Positions 50,051 through 58,579 of a DNA stretch of 64,000 nucleotides are shown one piece after another. A model generated the notes under the pieces. It had not been told where the DNA came from. It worked only from the letters and a program-made list of their open reading frames with translations, and ran no database searches. A program made the position numbers and the translations under genes. Positions within the stretch are counted from its first letter, which is position 1. Each line of letters begins with the position of its first letter. Source of the stretch: Firmicutes bacterium ASF500 (GTDB lineage: Bacteria; Bacillota; Clostridia; Oscillospirales; Oscillospiraceae); the NCBI GenBank assembly GCA_000492175.2, contig CP097573.1, positions 124,001-188,000 of the forward strand. The letters are read 5' to 3'.

Positions 50051-51367
50051 ATGAGTGAACCTATCAATAGCGGATTCCCTTTCCCCGGGATGGAGAGCAG
50101 TGAGGAATTGGACATCAGCGCCATCTTTGGCGGCAGCGCCCCCGCAAATGACATCAACCCTTTTGACACTCCGGCGAAACCGGCTGCGGCCCCAGTGACT
50201 CAGCCGGAGCCCGCGCCAGCCACCAAGCCTGCGCCCCAGGCCCAAACACAGAGCTCCATACCTGCCAGCGAACCAGCGAATCCTATTTCGACGGCGATTG
50301 ACAAGCAGGAAACTCAGGCAGCCCAGACAGCGGCCAAGTCCCTGTTTGAGAAGCCGCCTATCTTCTCCTATGGCAGCGCCAAGGATGAGATCACCGATGG
50401 AGCCATGACCTTCGAGGAGCTGCGCATCGCCAAGTCGGATGATTTTCCGGAGCTGGGCGAGGGCAAGCGGGTGTCCTGGTCTGTGGAGTACGGCAAGGTG
50501 ACAAAGCAGATCACCGACCCCAAGGGCACGACGATTCAGTCCGTCAAGGAGGAGATCGAGCGGTCCAAGGCATTTCTGGACGGACTGAAAAAGTCCAAGG
50601 ACAAGAGCCCCAACTGCCTGGTAAAGCCCCGGGTCACCGCCCAGAGCAAGGGTATCGCCAGCTATAAGGGCGTATTTACCTCCCTGGAGGAGGCCCAGGC
50701 GTCGGACAAAGCAATCTGCCTGCTCCCCGCTGAGGACGGCAAGGTCTATGAGCTGCGAAAAACCGAGCTGGGCGAGTTCATTGCCCCAAAAGACAATGTG
50801 GTGGACTTTCAGACGATCAGGGCCGGGTTTACCCCGGCCCTGCCCCTGATTCCCCAGCCCCTGCTTCAGCGGGTCATCTCCTTCTTCCGCTGCTACATGA
50901 GTGAGGCGGCGGAGTTCGAGGCCCTGGTCCACATCCTCTGGGACAAGGAGTTGGAGGATTTCGTGGTCCATGTTCCACATCAGAAGGTTTCCAAGGCGCA
51001 TATCAGCGCCGACCTGAGCCGGGACGAATTTCCGGAGGAGCGCTATCTCCATTATATGGACATCCACAGTCACAACAGCATGGCGGCGAAGTTTTCTCCG
51101 GTAGACGACCAGGATGAACGGGCCACCCGGCTCTATACTGTGCTGGGCCGACTGGATCAGTTTTTTCCGGAGATCACAGTGCGCATGTCCTGCGGCGGTA
51201 CCTATTGTGAGATGGACCCCGCCCTAGTGTTTGAGGGCCTGGGCGATATTTTTCCCCGGGAGTGGCGGGATAACGTCAAAATCGGGGAAACACGAGGTAG
51301 GAAGGAAGCCAAAATACGGCTACGGGAAGTCTGGGAGCCGGAGAAGTTTTGGGGAGACCGGCCATGA
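50051..51367 (+). CDS. JAB/JAMM-type metallopeptidase-domain protein (PRTRC-A-like)
   Basis: Protein of 438 residues. The N-terminal about 105 residues are a disordered Pro/Ala/Gln-rich region. A middle part of about 150 residues is of unknown fold. The C-terminal domain contains His339-Ser-His341, Ser349 and Asp352 in DIHSHNSMAAKFSPVDD, the HxHx7SxxD zinc motif of JAMM peptidases, which cut isopeptide or peptide bonds after ubiquitin-like tails. GAAAGGAG precedes the ATG. The ThiF gene overlaps its stop by 4 nt. PRTRC plasmid cassettes carry the same JAB-ThiF pairing. Confidence 0.8.
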   Translation: MSEPINSGFPFPGMESSEELDISAIFGGSAPANDINPFDTPAKPAAAPVTQPEPAPATKPAPQAQTQSSIPASEPANPISTAIDKQETQAAQTAAKSLFEKPPIFSYGSAKDEITDGAMTFEELRIAKSDDFPELGEGKRVSWSVEYGKVTKQITDPKGTTIQSVKEEIERSKAFLDGLKKSKDKSPNCLVKPRVTAQSKGIASYKGVFTSLEEAQASDKAICLLPAEDGKVYELRKTELGEFIAPKDNVVDFQTIRAGFTPALPLIPQPLLQRVISFFRCYMSEAAEFEALVHILWDKELEDFVVHVPHQKVSKAHISADLSRDEFPEERYLHYMDIHSHNSMAAKFSPVDDQDERATRLYTVLGRLDQFFPEITVRMSCGGTYCEMDPALVFEGLGDIFPREWRDNVKIGETRGRKEAKIRLREVWEPEKFWGDRP

Positions 51368-52128
51368 AATTTTCCAAAACTCGGCCCGTAAAGGTTGTTC
51401 AGCTGGGCGCCGGCGGCACCGGGGGGCATATCGCGCCCCACCTGTACCGGCTGCTGTACTCGCTGGACCGTCCGGTACGTTATATTATCTGCGACGGCGA
51501 TGTGGTGGAGGAAAAGAATCTGGTGCGTCAGAACTTCACCCCGGCGGACCTGGGCGAGAATAAGGCCCGGGTGCTGGCGGAGCGGTACTCCACAGTGTTC
51601 GGGATGGAGACGGAGTATATCCCAGATTTTATTGAAGATAAGGACCGGCTGAAGGAACTGCTGGTACCCAAAAGATGGTATGTGAGCACTCGTAATGCCA
51701 AGCACATCACAGAAATGATAATCCTGCTGGGAGCTGTGGACAACAACAAGTCTCGGCAGCTGTGCCACCGGGTATTCAGCCAGGCAAAGGAGCTCATCTA
51801 TATTGACAGCGGCAACGGCGAGTACACCGGCCAAGTAGTCTGCGGTGTGCGGCGGGGCGGCAAGACCTATTTTCCGCCCATCGGCACGGTCTACCCGGAT
51901 GTGCTGGAGGAGACGGACAAGTTTCCCACGGAGCTGTCCTGCGCCGAGGCGTCGGTATCGGCCCCTCAGAGCATAGCGGCTAACATCACGGCGGCCACCG
52001 CTGTGGTGGATATGGTCTACAACATTCTGGCGGTCGGCGACAGTACGGTACGGAAGGTCACATTCTCTACACGGGGTGTCAACGTGCGCCCGGAAATTCA
52101 ACAACCGAAAGGGAGTAAAGCGGCATGA
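51364..52128 (+). CDS. ThiF/E1-like adenylyltransferase (PRTRC-ThiF-like)
   Basis: Protein of 254 residues from the ATG at 51364. The Rossmann nucleotide site GAGGTGG lies near residues 17-23, Asp in ICDGDVVEEKN near 46, and the E1 motif NLVRQNFTPADLGENKA near 53-69 supplies the Arg/Lys that hold ATP. E1-like enzymes adenylate the C-terminal glycine of ubiquitin-like or sulphur-carrier proteins. A Cys in TELSCAEASV could be the thioester residue. The start and stop overlap both neighbours by 4 nt. Confidence 0.9.
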   Translation: MKFSKTRPVKVVQLGAGGTGGHIAPHLYRLLYSLDRPVRYIICDGDVVEEKNLVRQNFTPADLGENKARVLAERYSTVFGMETEYIPDFIEDKDRLKELLVPKRWYVSTRNAKHITEMIILLGAVDNNKSRQLCHRVFSQAKELIYIDSGNGEYTGQVVCGVRRGGKTYFPPIGTVYPDVLEETDKFPTELSCAEASVSAPQSIAANITAATAVVDMVYNILAVGDSTVRKVTFSTRGVNVRPEIQQPKGSKAA

Positions 52129-53219
52129 GAGCATTTGTAGACGCGCGGGAATTTTCCAAGGCGATGAATAAGGTAATTAAGGTGGTCAAAAAGTCGGCAA
52201 TACCGGTCTTGGAGGGCGTACTGGTTCAAATCAAGGACGGGCGCTGTATCCTGACGGCCACCGATTTTACCACCTGGCTGACCACGACCCTCCCTGCTCA
52301 GGGAGACGATCTGGCCTTTGTGTTCCAGCGGCCCAAGGATGCTGCCCGAGCCTGCGGCCACTTCGATGGCGAGCTGACCCTGGAAACGGAGGAAAAGGCC
52401 ACCGGCAAAGACCGCTGGCTCCAGCTTATCATGTCCTGCGGCCTCCGGGCCGCACAGATGGATGTCTTTCCGCCCGAGGACTATCCCGCCATGCGGGAAG
52501 AAGAGGCGCGGTATACCTACACGGTCAATGCCGCCCGGCTGCTGGAGCGGGTGGAGCACGTCAAATACATGCTGCGGAAACCCGGCGATAAGCTGGAGGC
52601 TAAATTCACCCATGTACAGTTTGGCGGCAGCAAGGTATTCGGAGTGGACGGTTACCGGCTGGCCTGGGATGTGGACGACAGCCTGACTGTTCGTCAACCC
52701 TTTATGGTCCTGCCCGAGGCGCTGGGATATCTGAGATTTTTCGGCAAACAGGACATAACGGTCAGCATGGGTGTGAATTATCTCCAAATGACCGATGGAA
52801 CCACGACGATCCAAACCAGGATTGAGGGCCCCTTTGTGTTCAATGTGGACAGCGCTGTTCCCAAGGAGTTTATAGAGGAGTTCTACATCTCCCCGAAAGA
52901 CTTCCTGGGCGAGCTGGACTATCTGAAGAAGCTGCTCCACAGCACCGATAAGGCCCATATCTTTTTTTCCGGCGGCAGGCTGTCTCTGGCGGAGGCCAGC
53001 GGAAACTACAGCACCCAGATACAGGTTGATGGAGAGAATACTATTGGCTTCGGCTTTGAGCTGAGCTACATGGTTGACGCCCTCCGTCAGTTCCGTGGGG
53101 AGCCTTGGGTAAAGATGAAGATCAACAGCCCCGCAGCCCCCATTGTTCTGGAGGCGGAGGGCCGCGGCGATTTCGCCCTAGTCCTGCCCGTTCGGGTGAG
53201 ACAGGCCGCGGCGGCGTGA
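52125..53219 (+). CDS. DnaN-like beta sliding clamp homologue
   Basis: Protein of 364 residues, the same length as DnaN. Each of three repeats of the clamp fold can be recognised: FSKAMNKVIKVVKKSAIPVL with ILTATDFTTWL at the start, HVQFGGSKVFGVDGYRLAWD in the second, and MVDALRQFRGEPWVKMKINS in the third, including the typical last-strand PIVLEAEG. It is divergent from chromosomal DnaN and coupled to thiF by ATGA. Clamp homologues on mobile elements are unusual; it may serve element replication or repair, or be the target of the JAB-E1 pair. Confidence 0.85.
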   Translation: MRAFVDAREFSKAMNKVIKVVKKSAIPVLEGVLVQIKDGRCILTATDFTTWLTTTLPAQGDDLAFVFQRPKDAARACGHFDGELTLETEEKATGKDRWLQLIMSCGLRAAQMDVFPPEDYPAMREEEARYTYTVNAARLLERVEHVKYMLRKPGDKLEAKFTHVQFGGSKVFGVDGYRLAWDVDDSLTVRQPFMVLPEALGYLRFFGKQDITVSMGVNYLQMTDGTTTIQTRIEGPFVFNVDSAVPKEFIEEFYISPKDFLGELDYLKKLLHSTDKAHIFFSGGRLSLAEASGNYSTQIQVDGENTIGFGFELSYMVDALRQFRGEPWVKMKINSPAAPIVLEAEGRGDFALVLPVRVRQAAAA

Positions 53220-53254
53220 CCGGCGCAGCTGAAAATAAAAAAGGAGTGTATACA

Positions 53255-53905
53255 ATGAAAACAGTCTACATCCCCAAGGGAGAAACCGTAAGCTATGAGA
53301 CGTTGGAGACTGGCCGTCTGGTGGTCAAGGGCTGTCTGAAGGCAGCCTATGGCATCAAGGCCAAGTCCATCAGCGGCGGTGGTATGATCTCCGCCGGCAC
53401 TGTGTCCGCTGACGACATCCAGGTGGACGACCTGGAGGCGGGCAGCGTAATCTGTCAGCGCTTGATCGCCAAGCGTGTGCAGACCCCGGAGCTATTCGCT
53501 TCCGAGCGTGCGGCGGTGTCCTGCTTTTTGTCCTCCGCATATGTGGAGACGGGCAAGCTCACCGTGGCCCTCAGCGAGATCGACGAAGTGAAGGCGGATG
53601 AAGTCATCCACCTGAAACCCAGGAAACGGAGCCTGTTCCGGCTGCTTCTGGCGTCGGCCCTGCGCTCCTTCTGGACCTCCCTGACCGCCCGTCCCCAAAA
53701 GGCGGAGGTCATGGACGCAGACTTTGAGCCTGTCAAGGAACAGGATGACTGCGAGCCTGTGGATGAGGAGTTGAACCGCATCGTTGGGATGTTCCAGCTG
53801 GCTCGGGAGTCCGGGTACACGCTGAAGATCATTCCTGGTACTCCGGAGGAGAACGCCCCTGTTTTTGGCCGGAGTTCCAAGAAAAAAATTAGACCAGCGG
53901 CGTAA
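53255..53905 (+). CDS. bactofilin-like polymer-forming protein
   Basis: Protein of 216 residues from the ATG at 53255 (AAGGAG upstream). The central part (residues about 15-125) repeats short strands such as LVVKGCLKAAYGIKAKSISGGG, MISAGTVSADDIQVDDLEAG, a right-handed beta-helix pattern as in bactofilins, which polymerise into membrane-associated filaments without nucleotide. The C-terminus is basic then acidic. It could organise element DNA or the clamp, as bactofilins do with ParABS in Myxococcus. That link is inference. Confidence 0.7.
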   Translation: MKTVYIPKGETVSYETLETGRLVVKGCLKAAYGIKAKSISGGGMISAGTVSADDIQVDDLEAGSVICQRLIAKRVQTPELFASERAAVSCFLSSAYVETGKLTVALSEIDEVKADEVIHLKPRKRSLFRLLLASALRSFWTSLTARPQKAEVMDADFEPVKEQDDCEPVDEELNRIVGMFQLARESGYTLKIIPGTPEENAPVFGRSSKKKIRPAA

Positions 53906-53981
53906 CTGCCGTTGAGAAAATATGGAGAGCAAGGGATTTTTGTGCTCTTGCTCTCTCGACTTTTATAAGGAGGATATCAAA

Positions 53982-54395
53982 ATGTCGGTAAAATCTCAGG
54001 AAAAGAATATGCGCAAGCTGGCCGATTTGCTCAGACGCGACCTCAGCTACATCTGGGGCGAGCGGGAAGGCGGACCCAACGGGGATAAAAGGGTGTTTTT
54101 GAACACCGGGAAGACCTTCCTGCGGGCCCTGACCAAGGACCTGGGGCTGGTGGAGTATAATGTCTCCGCCAACCCCGGCGGCATTGCCGTCACCGGCGAG
54201 ACAACACTGATCGGAATGTGGGGCAATAGCGGCATCTACATCCAGATTGAACAGCCCTGCTATGACCGGGAGAGGGTGCTGCTCTATCGCACTGTCAGAT
54301 ACATGAAGGACTATACGGGCGGACATAACCACTTCCTGTGCCGTCGTGACCTGGAAGTGATGTCCTACAATGATCTGTTGCGGGTATTCATATGA
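53982..54395 (+). CDS. hypothetical protein closing the JAB-ThiF operon
   Basis: Protein of 137 residues with AAGGAGG before the ATG. It contains GKTFLRALTKDLGLVEYNVSANPGGIAVTGE and ends in LRVFI. No membrane segment. It does not end in a Gly-Gly tail, so it is not an obvious ubiquitin-like substrate. Family unknown to me. Confidence 0.65.
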   Translation: MSVKSQEKNMRKLADLLRRDLSYIWGEREGGPNGDKRVFLNTGKTFLRALTKDLGLVEYNVSANPGGIAVTGETTLIGMWGNSGIYIQIEQPCYDRERVLLYRTVRYMKDYTGGHNHFLCRRDLEVMSYNDLLRVFI

Positions 54396-54484
54396 ATGAG
54401 TTTTAATAGGAACACTGTAATATCAAGGCTTTTCGGAGCCTACACCCACAAAAAAATATTATTTGAGCTATCACATTACGCAGA

Positions 54485-54519
54485 AAGCCGTCCGGCATGA
54501 AAAAACGGGCGGCTTTTTT
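54485..54519 (+). terminator. terminator of the 50-54 kb operon
   Basis: AAGCCGTCCG pairs with CGGGCGGCTT (one mismatch), followed by six U. It separates the JAB-ThiF-DnaN block from the Tn1549-like backbone. Confidence 0.8.
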
Positions 54520-54612
54520 GCGTGGATAGCCGGGAGGGAGGCGAAAAAATAGTAACAAAGTTTTAGCGCAAGATTTGTGCAACATTCACGAAATTAAAAA
54601 AGGAGGTAACGA

Positions 54613-56106
54613 ATGGCAGACGAAAAATTAAACGTGAGCCCGGAGGAAAATCCCCAGCCCAGCTTGTTCGATGCCGGCCCGGCGGGTGCTCCTGCCCAGG
54701 ACGCTCCCACCCCGGAGAACGCCCCCGAGCAGACTGGCGGCGAACCACCCGCCCAGGATGCTCCTGCTGGTGCTCCCGGCGAGGTGAGTGTATCCGCTGA
54801 CCAGATTGAAAAGCTGATGGCGGAGCGCCGGGCGGCGGAACGTGCGGAGGTGGAAAAAAACGAGCCGCCCGAACCGGAACAGCCGCCCACCCCGGCCCCG
54901 GAGGAAAAGGCCGCCGGGGAAAAGGGGCCCGCCAAAAAGGACAAGGCCGCCAAAGAAAAAACGCCCGAGCCGGATAAGCCCAAGGGCAGGCGGGGCCGCA
55001 AGCCCAAGGAAGAAAAGGCGGGGCCCGGTGAACCGGGAGGGACGGGGGCCCGCCGTGGCCGCCCGGCCAAGGCTGACAAGGCGGCCACGGACAAGCCCCC
55101 GGCTCAACCTCGAGACAAAATGTCCCAAGGCAAGGGCGGAAAGGCCGCCACGGTAAAGGGCAAGGAAGAGGCTCCCGCCGCTCCCCCGCCTGCGCCGGAA
55201 GTGCCGCCCCAGCCCCGTGACGCGACCCGCGCCGAAAAGGAAGAGATTGTTTACCTCAACCTCTCGGAGCTGTTCCCGTTCAAAGACCATCCCTTTGGGG
55301 TGCGGGACGATGCGGAAATGAAAGGGCTTGTGGAGTCGGTCAAGGACAACGGCGTACACCAGCCCGCGCTGGTGCGTCCCCGCGAGGGCGGCGGCTATGA
55401 AATCATCGCGGGCCACCGCCGCCAGAGGGCCAGTGAGCTGGCCGGGTTTGCAAATATGCCGTGTATCGTCCGCAACATGACGGACGATGAGGCCATCCTT
55501 GCGATGACCGATGACAACCTGCGCCACCGGGAAAAGATTCTGCCGATGGAAAAGGCCCAGTCGCTGAAAATGCAGGTGGAGGCCATCAGCCATCAAGGGA
55601 CGAAGATGGAGGGCGTGGCCGCCGGGGACGTTGGAAAACGCTCCACGGAAATCGTGGGGGAACGAAACGGCATGAATTACAAGCAGGTACAGCGGTATAT
55701 CCGGCTGACCGAGCTTGTGCCGGAGCTCCAGTCTATGGTGAATGAGAAAAAGCTGTCTTTCACCCCCGCCGTGGAAATCTCGTTCATCAAGCCCAAAAAC
55801 CAGAGGTTTATCGCCGTTTCCATTGAGGGCGAGCAGGCATCCCCCTCGCTCTCCCAGGCCCAGGAGCTCCGCAAGCTGGATAAGGACGGGAAACTGAACG
55901 GCGATGTGATTGACGGCATTTTGAGCCGTGAAAAAAAGGAGGTAGACAAAGTGATTATTTCCGCCGCTGAACTGAACAAGTATTTCGGCAAGGACGCCAC
56001 GCCCCGGGAAATGAAAGACCAGATTATGTCCCTGCTGGCCGAATGGAAAGAGAAACAGCCCCCGGAGCGCACCGCCCCGGAGAAAAAGACCGACCGGGAA
56101 AAGTAA
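54613..56106 (+). CDS. ParB-domain protein with long disordered basic N-terminus
   Basis: Protein of 497 residues. Residues 1-210 are Pro/Ala/Lys/Glu-rich, with AT-hook-like KGRRGRKPK near 124 and RRGRPAK near 150. The ParB domain (about 212-300) has the CTP-binding GHRR at residues 267-270 and DDEAILAMTDDNLRHRE. A helix-turn-helix (GMNYKQVQRYIRLTELVPEL) follows. ParB genes of this kind head the conserved gene block of Tn1549/CTn-type elements. GGAGG precedes the ATG. A GAGACA...TGTCCC palindrome lies inside the gene. Confidence 0.9.
   Translation: MADEKLNVSPEENPQPSLFDAGPAGAPAQDAPTPENAPEQTGGEPPAQDAPAGAPGEVSVSADQIEKLMAERRAAERAEVEKNEPPEPEQPPTPAPEEKAAGEKGPAKKDKAAKEKTPEPDKPKGRRGRKPKEEKAGPGEPGGTGARRGRPAKADKAATDKPPAQPRDKMSQGKGGKAATVKGKEEAPAAPPPAPEVPPQPRDATRAEKEEIVYLNLSELFPFKDHPFGVRDDAEMKGLVESVKDNGVHQPALVRPREGGGYEIIAGHRRQRASELAGFANMPCIVRNMTDDEAILAMTDDNLRHREKILPMEKAQSLKMQVEAISHQGTKMEGVAAGDVGKRSTEIVGERNGMNYKQVQRYIRLTELVPELQSMVNEKKLSFTPAVEISFIKPKNQRFIAVSIEGEQASPSLSQAQELRKLDKDGKLNGDVIDGILSREKKEVDKVIISAAELNKYFGKDATPREMKDQIMSLLAEWKEKQPPERTAPEKKTDREK
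55112..55126. repeat. GGGACA-type palindrome, copy 1
   Basis: GAGACAAAATGTCCC inside the ParB coding sequence. First of five similar 15-bp dyads with consensus GRGACAWWWTGTCCC seen between 55 and 64 kb. Confidence 0.5.
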
Positions 56107-56111
56107 GCCTT

Positions 56112-56126
56112 GAGACATTTTGTCCC
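56112..56126. repeat. GGGACA-type palindrome, copy 2
   Basis: GAGACATTTTGTCCC six bases after the ParB stop codon, in a position fit for an autoregulatory or partition site. Confidence 0.5.
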
Positions 56127-56184
56127 GAGGTTTTTCTTTTTCCCGCGCCCCTCCCCCGCGCCTTGCATGGCGTTCTTTTAGAGA

Positions 56185-56352
56185 GGGGCTCTGGTGGTAT
56201 ATCCCCCGTCGCCGCCTACTACCTGGCACAGCCGGGAGTGGGCGGTCAAGGGGCGGAACGCCCGCCGCCTGCGGCGGCTTGCCCTTGACGGCCCGCCCCG
56301 GCTGTGCCACCCCTCCCGGCGCGGCGGGGGATATATCCTCCAGAGCCGCCCC
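56185..56352. repeat. 168-bp GC-rich giant hairpin
   Basis: GGGGCTCTGG at 56185 pairs with CCAGAGCCGCCCC ending at 56352. The arms continue inward: GGTATATCCCCCG with CGGGGGATATATCC, TGGCACAGCCGGG with CCCGGCTGTGCCA, and TCAAGGG with CCCTTGA, around a CCGCC..GGCGG centre near 56260. This fills most of the 319-bp gap between the ParB gene and the next fragment. It could be a miniature inverted-repeat element, an origin of transfer or a structured RNA. Confidence 0.65.
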
Positions 56353-56425
56353 CTTTCCCATGAATGGGAAAGGGCGGGGGGATAGGGTTGAACGACAACT
56401 ATTAAAATATCGGAGGTAAACGACT

Positions 56426-56679
56426 ATGAAACGACCCCTTGCTTACATCACCGCCGCTTGGTATGGCGGCGATACGGAAAATGCGGAGCTGTGCCTTTGC
56501 CCCTCCCGGAGCTGTGGGAGGCGGTGCGCTGGGCGGTCAAGCCCTCCGGGGCGGTGCTGTTCTTCGCCCAGTGCCCCTATGACAAAATCCTCGGCGCGTC
56601 CAACCTCTCCATGCTCCGCTATGAATGGGTGTGGTATAAGAGCGGGCGGAGTTTTCGCCGCAGGCGGAAACGGAGTTGA
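56426..56679 (+). pseudogene. fused fragments: element protein N-terminus and DNA methyltransferase piece
   Basis: GGAGG and ATG open MKRPLAYITAAWYGGDTE, the start of a conserved small protein of Tn1549-like elements. About 20 codons later the reading continues only in another frame as LWEAVRWAVKPSGAVLFFAQ and LRYEWVWYKS, typical of the C-terminal half of DNA adenine methyltransferases. Two genes have been joined by deletion; neither is functional. Confidence 0.6.
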
Positions 56680-56716
56680 GCGGACTTTGCGACGACGAGG
56701 AAAAGGAGGACGCGGA

Positions 56717-57382
56717 ATGAAACTGAAAAAATATCGTGTGTTGGCGGCGGCTCTGTGCGCCGCTTTTTTGCTGTGCGGCATCACCACCACGGCCTACGCC
56801 GGAGGCGGCGAGGAATGGGAGGACGGTACGGGCGGCCCGGAATGGGAGGGGCTTGACCCCGTGGAGCCCACGCCTGCGCCGGAACCCGAGCCCAACCCAT
56901 TCACCCCGGACGGCCAGGGGACGATGGTGGATAACGCCACCGACCAGGACGGCAAGGAATTTTTCACTATCATGGCGGCGGACGAGTCCGTGTTCTATCT
57001 GGTGATTGACCGCCAGAGGGAGACGGAAAATGTGTACTTCTTGAACGCCGTCACCGTGGCCGACCTGATGGCCCTTGCGGAGCCCTCCCCGGAGGCTCTC
57101 CCCGAACCGCTCCCGGAGCCCGAGCCCGAACCTGCTATCGAGCCGGAGCCCGAGCCCGAACCGGAAAAATCCGGCGGGGCCGGGATGCTCCTGGCGGTGC
57201 TGGGCGTTCTGGCCCTCGGCGGCGGAGCCGGGTGGTACTTCAAGATATACCGCCCGAAACAGCAGCAGGCCGCCGGGCCCGGTGAGGACTTTGACGAGGC
57301 CGGGGAATACGGCGGGGACTATGGCGGCGAATATGACGACCTCCCCCCGTGGGATGAAGAAGAAACGGAGGGCGGCGAATGA
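56717..57382 (+). CDS. DUF4366 (CD1107-family) mobile-element surface protein
   Basis: Protein of 221 residues. A signal peptide (residues 1-28, ending AYA) is followed by an acidic Gly/Pro-rich segment, the conserved core FTPDGQGTMVDNATDQDGKEFFTI and SVFYLVIDRQRETENVYFLN, a PEPEPEPE linker, one membrane helix (GMLLAVLGVLALGGGAGWYF) and an acidic C-terminus. This is the usual CD1107 layout in Tn1549/CTn elements; the role in conjugation is unknown. GGAGG precedes the ATG. Confidence 0.88.
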   Translation: MKLKKYRVLAAALCAAFLLCGITTTAYAGGGEEWEDGTGGPEWEGLDPVEPTPAPEPEPNPFTPDGQGTMVDNATDQDGKEFFTIMAADESVFYLVIDRQRETENVYFLNAVTVADLMALAEPSPEALPEPLPEPEPEPAIEPEPEPEPEKSGGAGMLLAVLGVLALGGGAGWYFKIYRPKQQQAAGPGEDFDEAGEYGGDYGGEYDDLPPWDEEETEGGE

Positions 57383-57552
57383 ATTTTACAGCGAACCCTT
57401 TGGAACGGGAAATGAAACGCCGCCCACGACCCCGGGCTCCCCGCCCGGAAAAGCCCCCCGAGGGCTCCCGGTGCTGTGGCTGTCCCTACTGGCGCGGCAT
57501 CCCTTGCGGCTCCTGCTTTCAGAGCCTTTTGAAAAAGCCGGGCAGGAGGTGA
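57379..57552 (+). CDS. 57-residue basic cysteine-rich protein
   Basis: Starts in the DUF4366 stop (ATGA overlap). The N-terminal half is Arg/Pro-rich (KRRPRPRAPRPEKPP); the second half has CCGCPYWRGIPCGSC, five cysteines that could bind zinc. Small genes of this type occur at this place in Tn1549-like elements. The translational coupling supports it as real. Confidence 0.6.
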   Translation: MNFTANPLEREMKRRPRPRAPRPEKPPEGSRCCGCPYWRGIPCGSCFQSLLKKPGRR

Positions 57553-57556
57553 TGGA

Positions 57557-57910
57557 TTGCGTGAGCTGACCCGTGAGGAAAAGGCGGCCATCCGCTCCCT
57601 TGTCACAAAATGGTGCGCCAACTATGACCGGGAATATGGCTGTCTGCCCCTCGACTGTGAGTGCTATATGCTGGGGAAATGCTGGACGGGGGCTTATTGC
57701 AGATATTTCCGGGAGGCGGTGCTCCCCTTAAATCCCGCATTGGAGGCCGCGCTGACTGACGGCCCGGCCCCCGACCTGCGGCCCTGCGCCGTCTGCGGGC
57801 AGCCCTTTGCGCCGGAGGGAAAAAGGGCGTTCTGTTCGGCGGCCTGCGCCGAAAATGCGCGGCGGAAACGCCAGCGCGGCTATATGCGGAAAAGGCGGCT
57901 GGACTGTTAG
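57557..57910 (+). CDS. cysteine-rich VLP-domain-like protein
   Basis: Protein of 117 residues from a TTG at 57557, with AGGAGG upstream. The N-terminal part has WCANYDREYGCLPLDCECYML, the cysteine-rich VLP pattern; the C-terminal part has a zinc-ribbon-like CAVCGQPF..CSAACAENARRKRQRGYMRK. Typical of Tn1549/CTn backbones; probably DNA- or protein-binding. Confidence 0.75.
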   Translation: MRELTREEKAAIRSLVTKWCANYDREYGCLPLDCECYMLGKCWTGAYCRYFREAVLPLNPALEAALTDGPAPDLRPCAVCGQPFAPEGKRAFCSAACAENARRKRQRGYMRKRRLDC

Positions 57911-58034
57911 CTTTTGCCGCTTGAAAACCCGCTTGTATCAAGGCTTTCCGGGCGCGGTTCATGGGGGCCCGGTATGTTTCTATGTCCGGCCCCCGTTTCC
58001 CGGCCCAAAAGCTAACATCTGAGAGGAGGTAACT

Positions 58035-58577
58035 TTGGAAAAAGCACAGGAATACAAGTATTATTCTACCCAGCGGCCCGTTGACATCGGCACGTTCCCC
58101 AATGGCAAGGAAAACCCACCCATCCGGATCGAAAACTACGAAGGCCGGATTTGGGTGGAGCATGATACCCGGCTGGCGTGGGGCGAGCTGGCCTATGCCC
58201 AGCCGCTCTCGGAAAAGGAGCTCTATCACTACGAGCTCAAGCCCTCCCGCAACAACCCCGATTTGCGGCGGCTGATGGATGCCCAGGCCCAGGCGGTGGG
58301 GAAATGGGAGGACGCGGGCCGCGTCCCCGAGGCTGAACGGCTGACATGGTTTTACCCGGATTTTGGGTGCTATGTGGTAAAAGAATTTGTTTCCCCGGAG
58401 CGGCTGGCCGAGTGCGCCCGTGGGGTGGAGCTCCAGCAGGAGGCCGCTGGCCGTAAACGGGCCCGGCAGGAAAAGCCCCCGATTGCCGCACAACTGCGGG
58501 AGGCCGGAAAACTGGCCGGGGAACGGCAGGCCCCCGCCGCGCCCAAACGGAACGCGCCCGACCGGGGCGACAGGTAG
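58035..58577 (+). CDS. hypothetical conjugative-element protein
   Basis: Protein of 180 residues from a TTG at 58035 (GGAGG 5 nt upstream). Contains RPVDIGTFPNGKENPP and a C-terminal basic helix ending PAAPKRNAPDRGDR. No signal or membrane segment. It lies 2 nt before mobC, so it probably belongs to the mobilisation operon. Family not named with certainty. Confidence 0.65.
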   Translation: MEKAQEYKYYSTQRPVDIGTFPNGKENPPIRIENYEGRIWVEHDTRLAWGELAYAQPLSEKELYHYELKPSRNNPDLRRLMDAQAQAVGKWEDAGRVPEAERLTWFYPDFGCYVVKEFVSPERLAECARGVELQQEAAGRKRARQEKPPIAAQLREAGKLAGERQAPAAPKRNAPDRGDR

Positions 58578-58579
58578 GC

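Noticed and set aside
54628-56361. A 577-codon minus-strand frame opposite the ParB gene
   Set aside because: It crosses the giant hairpin and mirrors the Pro/Ala/Lys-rich ParB codons, with no supporting motif.
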